Counted from the first letter of the stretch, positions 14,311 to 28,576 are shown. The stretch: 64,000 nucleotides of DNA from Liolophura sinensis (GCF_032854445.1 NW_027018085.1:1-64000); one strand, 5' to 3'. Translations and numbers: made by a program. The notes: generated from the sequence alone by a model not told the origin.

Positions 14311-16529
14311 ACTGTTCCAATGCTGTTGGTAAGAGGCTAATCCGACGTATTTTTTGACGAGAAATCGAATGGTGCAAACCGCGTTGCTCTCCGACCAAAT
14401 ACTTTTGGCTGTAGCCACAAATGAATAATCATTGATGTCAAGATCACGTGCCCAGCAACGGCTCTTACTCCATGGAAACCAAGGAAATTTGCAATTTTTC
14501 AACAGCTGGAGATGTCTGGCCCAATTGCGCATCTTTTGGCACCTTATTGATGTGGGTCAGTGTTCAATTGTACTTTTTACAGCGGACTGTATCAAGTACC
14601 TTGTGTTTTTTTTATATACAAATGGTGTGGTTTTTCTACATGTAGATAAAGACATTGAGTTTGTCTTCGACTTAGAAGTAAGACATTTGCTGGGTGAGTT
14701 AAATGGGCTTGGCCCAAAGATTTGACGTCGTCTGGGCTACCGAAGGGCACATAACTTATAATGAAAAGTTGAATATAGTAATGACCAGTCGCGATTGTAC
14801 ATAGTTAATGTAGCCGATTTCAATTCGCAAAAAGACCAGGCAAAAATCCAAAAGTGGAAAAACTGTTCCAATGCTGCTGGTAAGAGGCTAATCCGACGTA
14901 TTTTTTGACGAGAAATCGAATGGTGCAAACCGCGTTGCTCTCCGACCAATACTTTTGGCTGTAGCCACAAATGAATAATCATTGATGTCAAGATCACGTG
15001 CCCAGCAACGGCTCTTACTCCATGGAAACCAAGGAAATTTGCAATTTTTCAACAGCTGGAGATGCCTGGCCCAATTACGCATCTTTTGGCACCTTTATTG
15101 ATGTGGGTCAGTGTTCAATTGTACTTTTTACAGCGCACTGTATCAAGTACCTTGTGTTTTTTTTATATACAAATGGTGTGGTTTTTCTACATGTAGATAA
15201 AGACATTGAGTTTGTCTTCGACTTAGAAGTAAGACATTTGCTGGATGAGTTAAATGGGCTTGGCCCAAAGATTTGACGTCGTCTGGGCTACCGAAGGGCA
15301 CATAACTTATAATGAAAAGTTGAATATAGTAATGACCAGTCGCGATTGTACATAGTTAATGTAGCCGATTTCAATTAGCAGAAAGACCAGGCAAAAATCC
15401 AAAATTGGAAAAACTGTTCCAATGCTGCTGATAAGAGGCTAATCCGACGTATTTTTTGACGAGAAATCGAATGGTGCAAACCGTGTTGCTCTCCGACCAA
15501 TACTTTTGGCTGTAGCCACAAATGAATAATCATTGATGTCAAGATCACGTGCCCAGCAACGGCTCTTACTCCATGGAAACCAAGGAAATTTGCAATTTTT
15601 CAACAGCTGGAGATGCCTGGCCCAATTGCGCATCTTTTGGCACCTTATTGATGTGGGTCAGTGTTTAATTGTACTTTTTACAGCGCACTGTATCAAGTAC
15701 CTTGTGTTTTTTTTTATATACAAATGGTGTGGTTTTTCTACATGTAGATAAAGACATTGAGTTTGTCTTCGACTTAGAAGTAAGACATTTGCTGGGTGAG
15801 TTAAATGGGCTTGGCCCAAAGATTTGACGTCGTCTGGGCTACCGAAGGGCACATAACTTATAATGAAAAGTTGAATATAGTAATGACCAGTCGCGATTGT
15901 ACATAGTTAATGTAGCCGATTTCAATTCGCAAAAACACCAGGCAAAAATCCAAAAGTGGAAAAACTGTTCCAATGCTGCTGGTAAGAGGCTAATCCGACG
16001 TATTTTTTGACGAGAAATCGAATGGTGCAAACCGTGTTGCTCTCCGACCAATACTTTTGGCTGTAGCCACAAATGAATAATCATTGATGTCAAGATCACG
16101 TGCCCAGCAACGGCTCTTACTCCATGGAAACCAAGGAAATTTGCAATTTTTCAACAGCTGGAGATGCCTGGCCCAATTGCGCATCTTTTGGCACCTTATT
16201 GATGTGGGTCAGTGTTCAATTGTACTTTTTACAGCGCACTGTATCAAGTACCTTGTGTTTTTTTATATACAAATGGTGTGGTTTTTCTACATGTAGATAA
16301 AGACATTGAGTTTATCTTCGACTTAGAAGTAAGACAACTCCTGGGTGAGTTAAATGGGCTTGGCCCAAAGATTTGACGTCGTCTGGGCTACCGAAGGGCA
16401 CATAACTTATAATGAAAAGTTGAATATAGTAATGACCAGTCGCGATTGTACATAGTTAATGTAGCCGATTTCAATTCGCAAAAAGACCAGGCAAAAATCC
16501 AAAAGTAGAAAAACTGTTCCAATGCTGTT

Positions 16530-19500
16530 GGTAAGAGGCTAATCCGACGTATTTTTTGACGAGAAATCGAATGGTGCAAACCGCGTTGCTCTCCGACCAA
16601 TACTTTTGGCTGTAGCCACAAATCAATAATCATTGATGTCAAGATCACGTGCCCAGCAACGGCTCTTACTCCATGGAAACCAAGGAAATTTGCAATTTTT
16701 CAACAGCTGGAGATGTCTGGCCCAATTGCGCATCTTTTGGCACCTTATTGATGTGGGTCAGTGTTCAATTGTACTTTTTACAGCGGACTGTATTAAGTAC
16801 CTTGTGTTTTTTTTATATACAAATGGTGTGGTTTTTCTACATGTAGATAAAGACATTGAGTTTGTCTTCGACTTAGAAGTAAGACATTTGCTGGGTGAGT
16901 TAAATGGGCTTGGCCCAAAGATTTGACGTCGTCTGGGCTACCGAAGGGCACATAACTTATAATGAAAAGTTGAATATAGTAATGACCAGTCGCGATTGTA
17001 CATAGTTAATGTAGCCGATTTCAATTCGCAAAAAGACCAGGCAAAAATCCAAAAGTGGAAAAACTGTTCCAGTGCTGCTGGTAAGAGGCTAATCCGACGT
17101 ATTTTTTGACGAGAAATCGAATGGTGCAAACCGCGTTGCTCTCCGACCAATGCTTTTGGCTGTAGCCACAAATGAATAATCATTGATGTCAAGATCACGT
17201 GCCCAGCAACGGCTCTTACTCCATGGAAACCAAGGAAATTTGCAATTTTTCAACAGCTGGAGATGCCTGGCCCAATTGCGCATCTTTTGGCACCTTATTG
17301 ATGTGGGTCAGTGTTCAATTGTACTTTTTACAGCGCACTGTATCAAGTACCTTGTGTTTTTTTATATACAAATGGTGTGGTTTTTCTACATGTAGATAAA
17401 GACATTGAGTTTATCTTCGACTTAGAAGTAAGACAACTCCTGGGTGAGTTAAATGGGCTTGGCCCAAAGATTTGACGTCGTCTGGGCTACCGAAGGGCAC
17501 ATAACTTATAATGAAAAGTTGAATATAGTAATGACCAGTCGCGATTGTACATAGTTAATGTAGCCGATTTCAATTCGCAAAAAGACCAGGCAAAAATCCA
17601 AAAGTAGAAAAACTGTTCCAATGCTGTTGGTAAGAGGCTAATCCGACGTATTTTTTGACGAGAAATCGAATGGTGCAAACCGCGTTGCTCTCCGACCAAT
17701 ACTTTTGGCTGTAGCCACAAATGAATAATCATTGATGTCAAGATCACGTGCCCAGCAACGGCTCTTACTCCATGGAAACCAAGGAAATTTGCAATTTTTC
17801 AACAGCTGGAGATGCCTGGCCCAATTGCGCATCTTTTGGCACCTTATTGATGTGGGTCAGTGTTCAATTGTACTTTTTACAGCGGACTGTATCAAGTACC
17901 TTGTGTTTTTTTATATACAAATGGTGTGGTTTTTCTACATGTAGATAAAGACATTGAGTTTATCTTCGACTTAGAAGTAAGACATTTGCTGGGTGAGTTA
18001 AATGGGCTTGGCCCAAAGATTTGACGTCGTCTGGGCTACCGAAGGGCACATAACTTATAATGAAAAGTTGAATATAGTAATGACCAGTCGCGATTGTACA
18101 TAGTTAATGTAGCCGATTTCAATTCGCAAAAAGACCAGGCAAAAATCCAAAAGTGGAAAAACTGTTCCAATGCTGCTGGTAAGAGGCTAATCCGACGTAT
18201 TTTTTGACGAGAAATCGAATGGTGCAAACCGCGTTGCTCTCCGACCAATACTTTTGGCTGTAGCCACAAATGAATAATCATTGATGTCAAGATCACGTGC
18301 CCAGCAACGGCTCTTACTCCATGGAAACCAAGGAAATTTGCAATTTTTCAACAGCTGGAGATGCCTGGCCCAATTGCGCATCTTTTGGCACCTTCTTGAT
18401 GTGGGTCAGTGTTCAATTGTACTTTTTACAGCGGACTGTATCAAGTACCTTGTGTTTTTTTATATACAAATGGTGTGGTTTTTCTACATGTAGATAAAGA
18501 CATTGAGTTTATCTTCGACTTAGAAGTAAGACAACTCCTGGGTGAGTTAAATGGGCTTGGCCCAAAGATTTGACGTCGTCTGGGCTACCGAAGGGCACAT
18601 AACTTATAATGAAAAGTTGAATATAGTAATGACCAGTCGCGATTGTACATAGTTAATGTAGCCGATTTCAATTCGCAAAAAGACCAGGCAAAAATCCAAA
18701 AGTAGAAAAACTGTTCCAATGCTGTTGGTAAGAGGCTAATCCGACGTATTTTTTGACGAGAAATCGAATGGTGCAAACCGCGTTGCTCTCCGACCAATAC
18801 TTTTGGCTGTAGCCACAAATGAATAATCATTGATGTCAAGATCACGTGCCCAGCAACGGCTCTTACTCCATGGAAACCAAGGAAATTTGCAATTTTTCAA
18901 CAGCTGGAGATGCCTGGCCCAATTGCGCATCTTTTGGCACCTTATTGATGTGGGTCAGTGTTCAATTGTACTTTTTACAGCGCACTGTATCAAGTACCTT
19001 GTGTTTTTTTTATATACAAATGGTGTGGTTTTTCTACATGTAGATAAAGACATTGAGTTTGTCTTCGACTTAGAAGTAAGACATTTGCTGGGTGAGTTAA
19101 ATGGGCTTGGCCCAAAGATTTGACGTCGTCTGTGCTACCGAAGGGCACATAATTTATAATGAAAAGTTGAATATAGTAATGACCAGTCGCGATTGTACAT
19201 AGTTAATGTAGCCGATTTCAATTCGCAAAAAGACCAGGCAAAAATCCAAAAGTAGAAAAACTGTTCCAATGCTGTTGGTAAGAGGCTAATGCGACGTATT
19301 TTTTGACGAGAAATCGAATGGTGCAAACCGCGTTGCTCTCCGACCAATACTTTTGGCTGTAGCCACAAATGAATAATCATTGATGTCAAGATCACGTGCC
19401 CAGCAACGGCTCTTACTCCATGGAAACCAAGGAAATTTGCAATTTTTCAACAGCTGGAGATGTCTGGCCCAATTGCGCATCTTTTGGCACCTTATTGATG

Positions 19501-22226
19501 TGGGTCAGTGTTCAATTGTACTTTTTACAGCGCACTGTATCAAGTACCTTGTGTTTTTTTATATACAAATGGTGTGGTTTTTCTACATGTAGATAAAGAC
19601 ATTGAGTTTGTCTTCGACTTAGAAGTAAGACATTTGCTGGGTGAGTTAAATGGGCTTGGCCCAAAGATTTGACGTCGTCTGTGCTACCGAAGGGCACATA
19701 ACTTATAATGAAAAGTTGAATATAGTAATGACCAGTCGCGATTGTACATAGTTAATGTAGCCGATTTCAATTCGCAAAAAGACCAGGCAAAAATCCAAAA
19801 GTGGAAAAACTGTTCCAATGCTGCTGGTAAGAGGCTAATCCGACGTATTTTTTGACGAGAAATCGAATGGTGCAAACCGTGTTGCTCTCCGACCAATACT
19901 TTTGGCTGTAGCCACAAATGAATAATCATTGATGTCAAGATCACGTGCCCAGCAACGGCTCTTACTCCATGGAAACCAAGGAAATTTGCAATTTTTCAAC
20001 AGCTGGAGATGCCTGGCCCAATTGCGCATCTTTTGGCACCTTATTGATGTGGGTCAGTGTTCAATTGTACTTTTTACAGCGCACTGTATCAAGTACCTTG
20101 TGTTTTTTTTATATACAAATGGTGTGGTTTTTCTACATGTAGATAAAGACATTGAGTTTGTCTTCGACTTAGAAGTAAGACATTTGCTGGGTGAGTTAAA
20201 TGGGCTTGGCCCAAAGATTTGACGTCGTCTGGGCTACCGAAGGGCACATAACTTATAATGAAAAGTTGAATATAGTAATGACCAGTCGCGATTGTACATA
20301 GTTAATGTAGCCGATTTCAATTAGCAGAAAGACCAGGCAAAAATCCAAAATTGGAAAAACTGTTCCAATGCTGCTGATAAGAGGCTAATCCGACGTATTT
20401 TTTGACGAGAAATCGAATGGTGCAAACCGCGTTGCTCTCCAACGAATACTTTTGGCTGTAGCCACAAATGAATAATCATTGATGTCAAGATCACGTGCCC
20501 AGCAACGGCTCTTACTCCATGGAAACCAAGGAAATTTGCAATTTTTCAACAAGTGGAAAAACTGTTCCAATGCTGCTGATAAGAGGCTAATCCGACGTAT
20601 TTTTTGACGAGAAATCGAATGGTGCAAACCGTGTTGCTCTCCGACCAATACTTTTGGCTGTAGCCACAAATCAATAATCATTGATGTCAAGATCACGTGC
20701 CCAGCAACGGCTCTTACTCCATGGAAACCAAGGAAATTTGCAATTTTTCAACAGCTGGAGATGTCTGGCCCAATTGCGCATCTTTTGGCACCTTATTGAT
20801 GTGGGTCAGTGTTCAATTGTACTTTTTACAGCGGACTGTATCAAGTACCTTGTGTTTTTTTATATACAAATGGTGTGGTTTTTCTACATGTAGATAAAGA
20901 CATTGAGTTTGTCTTCGACTTAGAAGTAAGACATTTGCTGGGTGAGTTAAATGGGCTTGGCCCAAAGATTTGACGTCGTCTGTGCTACCGAAGGGCACAT
21001 AACTTATAATGAAAAGTTGAATATAGTAATGACCAGTCGCGATTGTACATAGTTAATGTAGCCGATTTCAATTCGCAAAAAGACCAGGCAAAAATCCAAA
21101 AGTGGAAAAACTGTTCCAATGCTGCTGATAAGAGGCTAATCCGACGTATTTTTTGACGAGAAATCGAATGGTGCAAACCGTGTTGCTCTCCGACCAATAC
21201 TTTTGGCTGTAGCCACAAATGAATAATCATTGATGTCAAGATCACGTGCCCAGCAACGGCTCTTACTCCATGGAAACCAAGGAAATTTGCAATTTTTCAA
21301 CAGCTGGAGATGCCTGACCCAATTGCGCATCTTTTGGCACCTTATTGATGTGGGTCAGTGTTCAATTGTACTTTTTACAGCGCACTGTATCAAGTACCTT
21401 GTGTTTTTTTTATATACAAATGGTGTGGTTTTTCTACATGTAGATAAAGACATTGAGTTTGTCTTCGACTTAGAAGTAAGACATTTGCTGGGTGAGTTAA
21501 ATGGGCTTGGCCCAAAGATTTGACGTCGTCTGGGCTACCGCAGGGCACATAATTTATAATGAAAAGTTGAATATAGTAATGACCAGTCGCGATTGTACAT
21601 AGTTAATGTAGCCGATTTCAATTCGCAAAAAGACCAGGCAAAAATCCAAAAGTAGAAAAACTGTTCCAATGCTGTTGGTAAGAGGCTAATGCGACGTATT
21701 TTTTGACGAGAAATCGAATGGTGCAAACCGCGTTGCTCTCCGACCAATACTTTTGGCTGTAGCCACAAATGAATAATCATTGATGTCAAGATCACGTGCC
21801 CAGCAACGGCTCTTACTCCATGGAAACCAAGGAAATTTGCAATTTTTCAACAGCTGGAGATGTCTGGCCCAATTGCGCATCTTTTGGCACCTTATTGATG
21901 TGGGTCAGTGTTCAATTGTACTTTTTACAGCGGACTGTATCAAGTACCTTGTGTTTTTTTTATATACAAATGGTGTGGTTTTTCTACATGTAGATAAAGA
22001 CATTGAGTTTGTCTTCGACTTAGAAGTAAGACATTTGCTGGGTGAGTTAAATGGGCTTGGCCCAAAGATTTGACGTCGTCTGGGCTACCGAAGGGCACAT
22101 AACTTATAATGAAAAGTTGAATATAGTAATGACCAGTCGCGATTGTACATAGTTAATGTAGCCGATTTCAATTCGCAAAAAGACCAGGCAAAAATCCAAA
22201 AGTGGAAAAACTGTTCCAATGCTGCT
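16530..22226 (+). repeat. Duplicated block, copy 1 (5,697-bp unit)
   Basis: This segment is the first copy of a large tandem duplication. Between 16530 and 17884 it matches 22227-23581 at an offset of 5,697 bp, sharing the variants AATCAATAATC (16624/22321), CCAGTGCTG and CCAATGCTTTTGG. From 18435 to 21551 it matches 23034-26150 at an offset of 4,599 bp, with only two substitutions noted (24525 and 25716). The offset change of 1,098 bp equals two monomers, so two monomers were lost from copy 2 or gained in copy 1. The 202-bp truncated unit lies inside. Limits are inferred from where diagnostic variants stop matching. Confidence 0.85.
20359..20560 (+). repeat. Truncated monomer (202 bp), first copy
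   Basis: The unit begins normally at the anchor but jumps near 20550 from TTTTTCAACA directly to AGTGGAAAAACTG, the end of a monomer. This removes about 348 bp of the middle and 3' part, with only about 1 bp of shared sequence at the joint. The unit also carries a private CTCCAACGAATAC variant near 20437 (other copies read CTCCGACCAATAC). The preceding tail has the AGCAGAAAG variant. The joint creates a continuous 103-codon minus-strand frame at 20385-20696, which I regard as incidental. Confidence 0.95.
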
Positions 22227-25200
22227 GGTAAGAGGCTAATCCGACGTATTTTTTGACGAGAAATCGAATGGTGCAAACCGCGTTGCTCTCCGACCAATAC
22301 TTTTGGCTGTAGCCACAAATCAATAATCATTGATGTCAAGATCACGTGCCCAGCAACGGCTCTTACTCCATGGAAACCAAGGAAATTTGCAATTTTTCAA
22401 CAGCTGGAGATGTCTGGCCCAATTGCGCATCTTTTGGCACCTTATTGATGTGGGTCAGTGTTCAATTGTACTTTTTACAGCGGACTGTATTAAGTACCTT
22501 GTGTTTTTTTTATATACAAATGGTGTGGTTTTTCTACATGTAGATAAAGACATTGAGTTTGTCTTCGACTTAGAAGTAAGACATTTGCTGGGTGAGTTAA
22601 ATGGGCTTGGCCCAAAGATTTGACGTCGTCTGGGCTACCGAAGGGCACATAACTTATAATGAAAAGTTGAATATAGTAATGACCAGTCGCGATTGTACAT
22701 AGTTAATGTAGCCGATTTCAATTCGCAAAAAGACCAGGCAAAAATCCAAAAGTGGAAAAACTGTTCCAGTGCTGCTGGTAAGAGGCTAATCCGACGTATT
22801 TTTTGACGAGAAATCGAATGGTGCAAACCGCGTTGCTCTCCGACCAATGCTTTTGGCTGTAGCCACAAATGAATAATCATTGATGTCAAGATCACGTGCC
22901 CAGCAACGGCTCTTACTCCATGGAAACCAAGGAAATTTGCAATTTTTCAACAGCTGGAGATGCCTGGCCCAATTGCGCATCTTTTGGCACCTTATTGATG
23001 TGGGTCAGTGTTCAATTGTACTTTTTACAGCGCACTGTATCAAGTACCTTGTGTTTTTTTATATACAAATGGTGTGGTTTTTCTACATGTAGATAAAGAC
23101 ATTGAGTTTATCTTCGACTTAGAAGTAAGACAACTCCTGGGTGAGTTAAATGGGCTTGGCCCAAAGATTTGACGTCGTCTGGGCTACCGAAGGGCACATA
23201 ACTTATAATGAAAAGTTGAATATAGTAATGACCAGTCGCGATTGTACATAGTTAATGTAGCCGATTTCAATTCGCAAAAAGACCAGGCAAAAATCCAAAA
23301 GTAGAAAAACTGTTCCAATGCTGTTGGTAAGAGGCTAATCCGACGTATTTTTTGACGAGAAATCGAATGGTGCAAACCGCGTTGCTCTCCGACCAATACT
23401 TTTGGCTGTAGCCACAAATGAATAATCATTGATGTCAAGATCACGTGCCCAGCAACGGCTCTTACTCCATGGAAACCAAGGAAATTTGCAATTTTTCAAC
23501 AGCTGGAGATGCCTGGCCCAATTGCGCATCTTTTGGCACCTTATTGATGTGGGTCAGTGTTCAATTGTACTTTTTACAGCGCACTGTATCAAGTACCTTG
23601 TGTTTTTTTTATATACAAATGGTGTGGTTTTTCTACATGTAGATAAAGACATTGAGTTTGTCTTCGACTTAGAAGTAAGACATTTGCTGGGTGAGTTAAA
23701 TGGGCTTGGCCCAAAGATTTGACGTCGTCTGTGCTACCGAAGGGCACATAATTTATAATGAAAAGTTGAATATAGTAATGACCAGTCGCGATTGTACATA
23801 GTTAATGTAGCCGATTTCAATTCGCAAAAAGACCAGGCAAAAATCCAAAAGTAGAAAAACTGTTCCAATGCTGTTGGTAAGAGGCTAATGCGACGTATTT
23901 TTTGACGAGAAATCGAATGGTGCAAACCGCGTTGCTCTCCGACCAATACTTTTGGCTGTAGCCACAAATGAATAATCATTGATGTCAAGATCACGTGCCC
24001 AGCAACGGCTCTTACTCCATGGAAACCAAGGAAATTTGCAATTTTTCAACAGCTGGAGATGTCTGGCCCAATTGCGCATCTTTTGGCACCTTATTGATGT
24101 GGGTCAGTGTTCAATTGTACTTTTTACAGCGCACTGTATCAAGTACCTTGTGTTTTTTTATATACAAATGGTGTGGTTTTTCTACATGTAGATAAAGACA
24201 TTGAGTTTGTCTTCGACTTAGAAGTAAGACATTTGCTGGGTGAGTTAAATGGGCTTGGCCCAAAGATTTGACGTCGTCTGTGCTACCGAAGGGCACATAA
24301 CTTATAATGAAAAGTTGAATATAGTAATGACCAGTCGCGATTGTACATAGTTAATGTAGCCGATTTCAATTCGCAAAAAGACCAGGCAAAAATCCAAAAG
24401 TGGAAAAACTGTTCCAATGCTGCTGGTAAGAGGCTAATCCGACGTATTTTTTGACGAGAAATCGAATGGTGCAAACCGTGTTGCTCTCCGACCAATACTT
24501 TTGGCTGTAGCCACAAATGAATAACCATTGATGTCAAGATCACGTGCCCAGCAACGGCTCTTACTCCATGGAAACCAAGGAAATTTGCAATTTTTCAACA
24601 GCTGGAGATGCCTGGCCCAATTGCGCATCTTTTGGCACCTTATTGATGTGGGTCAGTGTTCAATTGTACTTTTTACAGCGCACTGTATCAAGTACCTTGT
24701 GTTTTTTTTATATACAAATGGTGTGGTTTTTCTACATGTAGATAAAGACATTGAGTTTGTCTTCGACTTAGAAGTAAGACATTTGCTGGGTGAGTTAAAT
24801 GGGCTTGGCCCAAAGATTTGACGTCGTCTGGGCTACCGAAGGGCACATAACTTATAATGAAAAGTTGAATATAGTAATGACCAGTCGCGATTGTACATAG
24901 TTAATGTAGCCGATTTCAATTAGCAGAAAGACCAGGCAAAAATCCAAAATTGGAAAAACTGTTCCAATGCTGCTGATAAGAGGCTAATCCGACGTATTTT
25001 TTGACGAGAAATCGAATGGTGCAAACCGCGTTGCTCTCCAACGAATACTTTTGGCTGTAGCCACAAATGAATAATCATTGATGTCAAGATCACGTGCCCA
25101 GCAACGGCTCTTACTCCATGGAAACCAAGGAAATTTGCAATTTTTCAACAAGTGGAAAAACTGTTCCAATGCTGCTGATAAGAGGCTAATCCGACGTATT

Positions 25201-26150
25201 TTTTGACGAGAAATCGAATGGTGCAAACCGTGTTGCTCTCCGACCAATACTTTTGGCTGTAGCCACAAATCAATAATCATTGATGTCAAGATCACGTGCC
25301 CAGCAACGGCTCTTACTCCATGGAAACCAAGGAAATTTGCAATTTTTCAACAGCTGGAGATGTCTGGCCCAATTGCGCATCTTTTGGCACCTTATTGATG
25401 TGGGTCAGTGTTCAATTGTACTTTTTACAGCGGACTGTATCAAGTACCTTGTGTTTTTTTATATACAAATGGTGTGGTTTTTCTACATGTAGATAAAGAC
25501 ATTGAGTTTGTCTTCGACTTAGAAGTAAGACATTTGCTGGGTGAGTTAAATGGGCTTGGCCCAAAGATTTGACGTCGTCTGTGCTACCGAAGGGCACATA
25601 ACTTATAATGAAAAGTTGAATATAGTAATGACCAGTCGCGATTGTACATAGTTAATGTAGCCGATTTCAATTCGCAAAAAGACCAGGCAAAAATCCAAAA
25701 GTGGAAAAACTGTTCAAATGCTGCTGATAAGAGGCTAATCCGACGTATTTTTTGACGAGAAATCGAATGGTGCAAACCGTGTTGCTCTCCGACCAATACT
25801 TTTGGCTGTAGCCACAAATGAATAATCATTGATGTCAAGATCACGTGCCCAGCAACGGCTCTTACTCCATGGAAACCAAGGAAATTTGCAATTTTTCAAC
25901 AGCTGGAGATGCCTGACCCAATTGCGCATCTTTTGGCACCTTATTGATGTGGGTCAGTGTTCAATTGTACTTTTTACAGCGCACTGTATCAAGTACCTTG
26001 TGTTTTTTTTATATACAAATGGTGTGGTTTTTCTACATGTAGATAAAGACATTGAGTTTGTCTTCGACTTAGAAGTAAGACATTTGCTGGGTGAGTTAAA
26101 TGGGCTTGGCCCAAAGATTTGACGTCGTCTGGGCTACCGCAGGGCACATA
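22227..26150 (+). repeat. Duplicated block, copy 2 (two monomers shorter)
   Basis: This is the second copy of the 16.5-22.2 kb unit, about 3.9 kb long. It carries the same marker variants: the TAATGCGACG variant (19289 and 23888), TGTGCTACC (19681 and 24280), the truncated monomer, and CTGACCC (21315 and 25914). The match ends at 26150, inside a 5-bp deletion that shortens CACATAATTTATAATG to CACATATAATG. That deletion sits at the point where similarity to copy 1 stops, so it may mark the duplication joint. Confidence 0.85.
24958..25159 (+). repeat. Truncated monomer (202 bp), second copy
   Basis: This is identical in structure and joint to the unit at 20359-20560, including the private CTCCAACGAATAC variant (near 25037), and lies exactly 4,599 bp downstream. 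A shared breakpoint plus shared private substitutions show that the deletion happened once and was then copied by a larger duplication, not that it arose twice. Confidence 0.95.
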
Positions 26151-26599
26151 TAATGAAAAGTTGAATATAGTAATGACCAGTCGCGATTGTACATAGTTAA
26201 TGTAGCCGATTTCAATTCGCAAAAAGACCAGGCAAAAATCCAAAAGTGGAAAAACTGTTCCAATGCTGCTGATAAGAGGCTAATCCGACGTATTTTTTGA
26301 CGAGAAATCGAATGGTGCAAACCGCGTTGCTCTCCGACCAATACTTTTGGCTGTAGCCACAAATCAATAATCATTGATGTCAAGATCACGTGCCCAGCAA
26401 CGGCTCTTACTCCATGGAAACCAAGGAAATTTGCAATTTTTCAACAGCTGGAGATGCCTGGCCCAATTGCGCATCTTTTGGCACCTTATTGATGTGGGTC
26501 AGTGTTCAATTGTACTTTTTACAGCGCACTGTATCAAGTACCTTGTGTTTTTTTTATATACAAATGGTGTGGTTTTTCTACATGTAGATAAAGACATTG

Positions 26600-27878
26600 A
26601 GTTTGTCTTCGACTTAGAAGTAAGACATTTGCTGGGTGAGTTAAATGGGCTTGGCCCAAAGATTTGACGTCGTCTGGGCTACCGAAGGGCACATAACTTA
26701 TAATGAAAAGTTGAATATAGTAATGACCAGTCGCGATTGTACATAGTTAATGTAGCCGATTTCAATTCGCAAAAAGACCAGGCAAAAATCCAAAAGTGGA
26801 AAAACTGTTCCAATGCTGCTGGTAAGAGGCTAATCCGACGTATTTTTTGACGAGAAATCGAATGGTGCAAACCGCGTTGCTCTCCGACCAATACTTTTGG
26901 CTGTAGCCACAAATGAATAATCATTGATGTCAAGATCACGTGCCCAGCAACGGCTCTTACTCCTTGGAAACCAAGGAAATTTGCAATTTTTCAACAGCTG
27001 GAGATGCCTGGCCCAATTACGCATCTTTTGGCACCTTATTGATGTGGGTCAGTGTTCAATTGTACTTTTTACAGCGGACTGTATCAAGTACCTTGTGTTT
27101 TTTTTATATACAAATGGTGTGGTTTTTCTACATGTAGATAAAGACATTGAGTTTGTCTTCGACTTAGAAGTAAGACATTTGCTGGGTGAGTTAAATGGGC
27201 TTGGCCCAAAGATTTGACGTCGTCTGGGCTACCGAAGGGCACATAACTTATAATGAAAAGTTGAATATAGTAATGACCAGTCGCGATTGTACATAGTTAA
27301 TGTAGCCGATTTCAATTAGCAGAAAGACCAGGCAAAAGTCCAAAATTGGAAAAACTGTTCCAATGCTGCTGATAAGAGGCTAATCCGACGTATTTTTTGA
27401 CGAGAAATCGAATGGTGCAAACCGTGTTGCTCTCCGACCAATACTTTTGGCTGTAGCCACAAATGAATAATCATTGATGTCAAGATCACGTGCCCAGCAA
27501 CGGCTCTTACTCCATGGAAACCAAGGAAATTTGCAATTTTTCAACAGCTGGAGATGCCTGGCCCAATTGCGCATCTTTTGGCACCTTATTGATGTGGGTC
27601 AGTGTTCAATTGTACTTTTTACAGCGCACTGTATCAAGTACCTTGTGTTTTTTTTATATACAAATGGTGTGGTTTTTCTACATGTAGATAAAGACATTGA
27701 ATTTGTCTTCGACTTAGAAGTAAGACATTTGCTGGGTGAGTTAAATGGGCTTGGCCCAAAGATTTGACGTCGTCTGGGCTACCGAAGGGCTCATAACTTA
27801 TAATGAAAAGTTGAATATAGTAATGACCAGTCGCGATTGTACATAGTTAATGTAGCCGATTTCAATTAGCAAAAAGAC
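26600..27878 (+). repeat. Segment repeated 5,498 bp downstream
   Basis: About 26.6-27.88 kb matches 32.1-33.37 kb at a 10-monomer offset. Shared variants are CTTGGAAACC (26963/32461), AATTACGC, AGCAGAAAG (27318/32816), GACATTGAATTTG (near 27697/33195) and GGGCTCATAAC (near 27787/33286). Two private differences were noted: AAAAGTCC near 27336 and ACCGTTCC near 32852. The match breaks where the downstream copy reads CCAGGGAAAA instead of CCAGGCAAAA. Confidence 0.8.
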
Positions 27879-28576
27879 CAGGCAAAAATCCAAAAGTGGA
27901 AAAACTGTTCCAATGCTGCTGGTAAGAAGCTAATCCGACGTATTTTTTGACGAGAAATCCAATGGTGCAAACCGCGTTGCTCTCCGACCAATACTTTTGG
28001 CTGTAGCCACAAATCAATAATCATTGATGTCAAGATCACGTGCCCAGCAACGGCTCTTACTCCATGGAAACCAAGGAAATTTGCAATTTTACAACAGCTG
28101 GAGATGCCTGGCCCAATTGCGCATCTTTTGGCACCTTATTGATGTGGGTCAGTGTTCAATTGTACTTTTTACAGCGCACTGTATCAAGTACCTTGTGTTT
28201 TTTTTATATACAAATGGTGTGGTTTTTCTACATGTAGATAAAGACATTGAGTTTGTCTTCGACTTAGAAGTAAGACATTTGCTGGGTGAGTTAAATGGGC
28301 TTGGCCCAAAGATTTGACGTCGTCTGGGCTACCGAAGGGCACATAACTTATAATAAAAAGTTGAATATAGTAATGACCAGTCGCGATTGTACATAGTTAA
28401 TGTAGCCGATTTCAATTCGCAAAAAGACCAGGCAAAAATCCAAAAGTGGAAAAACTGTTCCAATGCTGCTGGTAAGAGGCTAATCCGACGTATTTTTTGA
28501 CGAGAAATCGAATGGTGCAAACCGCGTTGCTCTCCGACCAATACTTTTGGCTGTAGCCACAAATGAATAATCATTG

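Noticed and set aside
20385-20696. A distinct 103-codon minus-strand gene (also at 24984-25295)
   Set aside because: The frame is created by the truncation joint between two monomers and repeats only because that block was duplicated.
28500-28540. CENP-B box
   Set aside because: The closest string, ATTCGATTTCTCGTC on the minus strand, lacks the CGGG half of the NTTCGNNNNANNCGGGN core.
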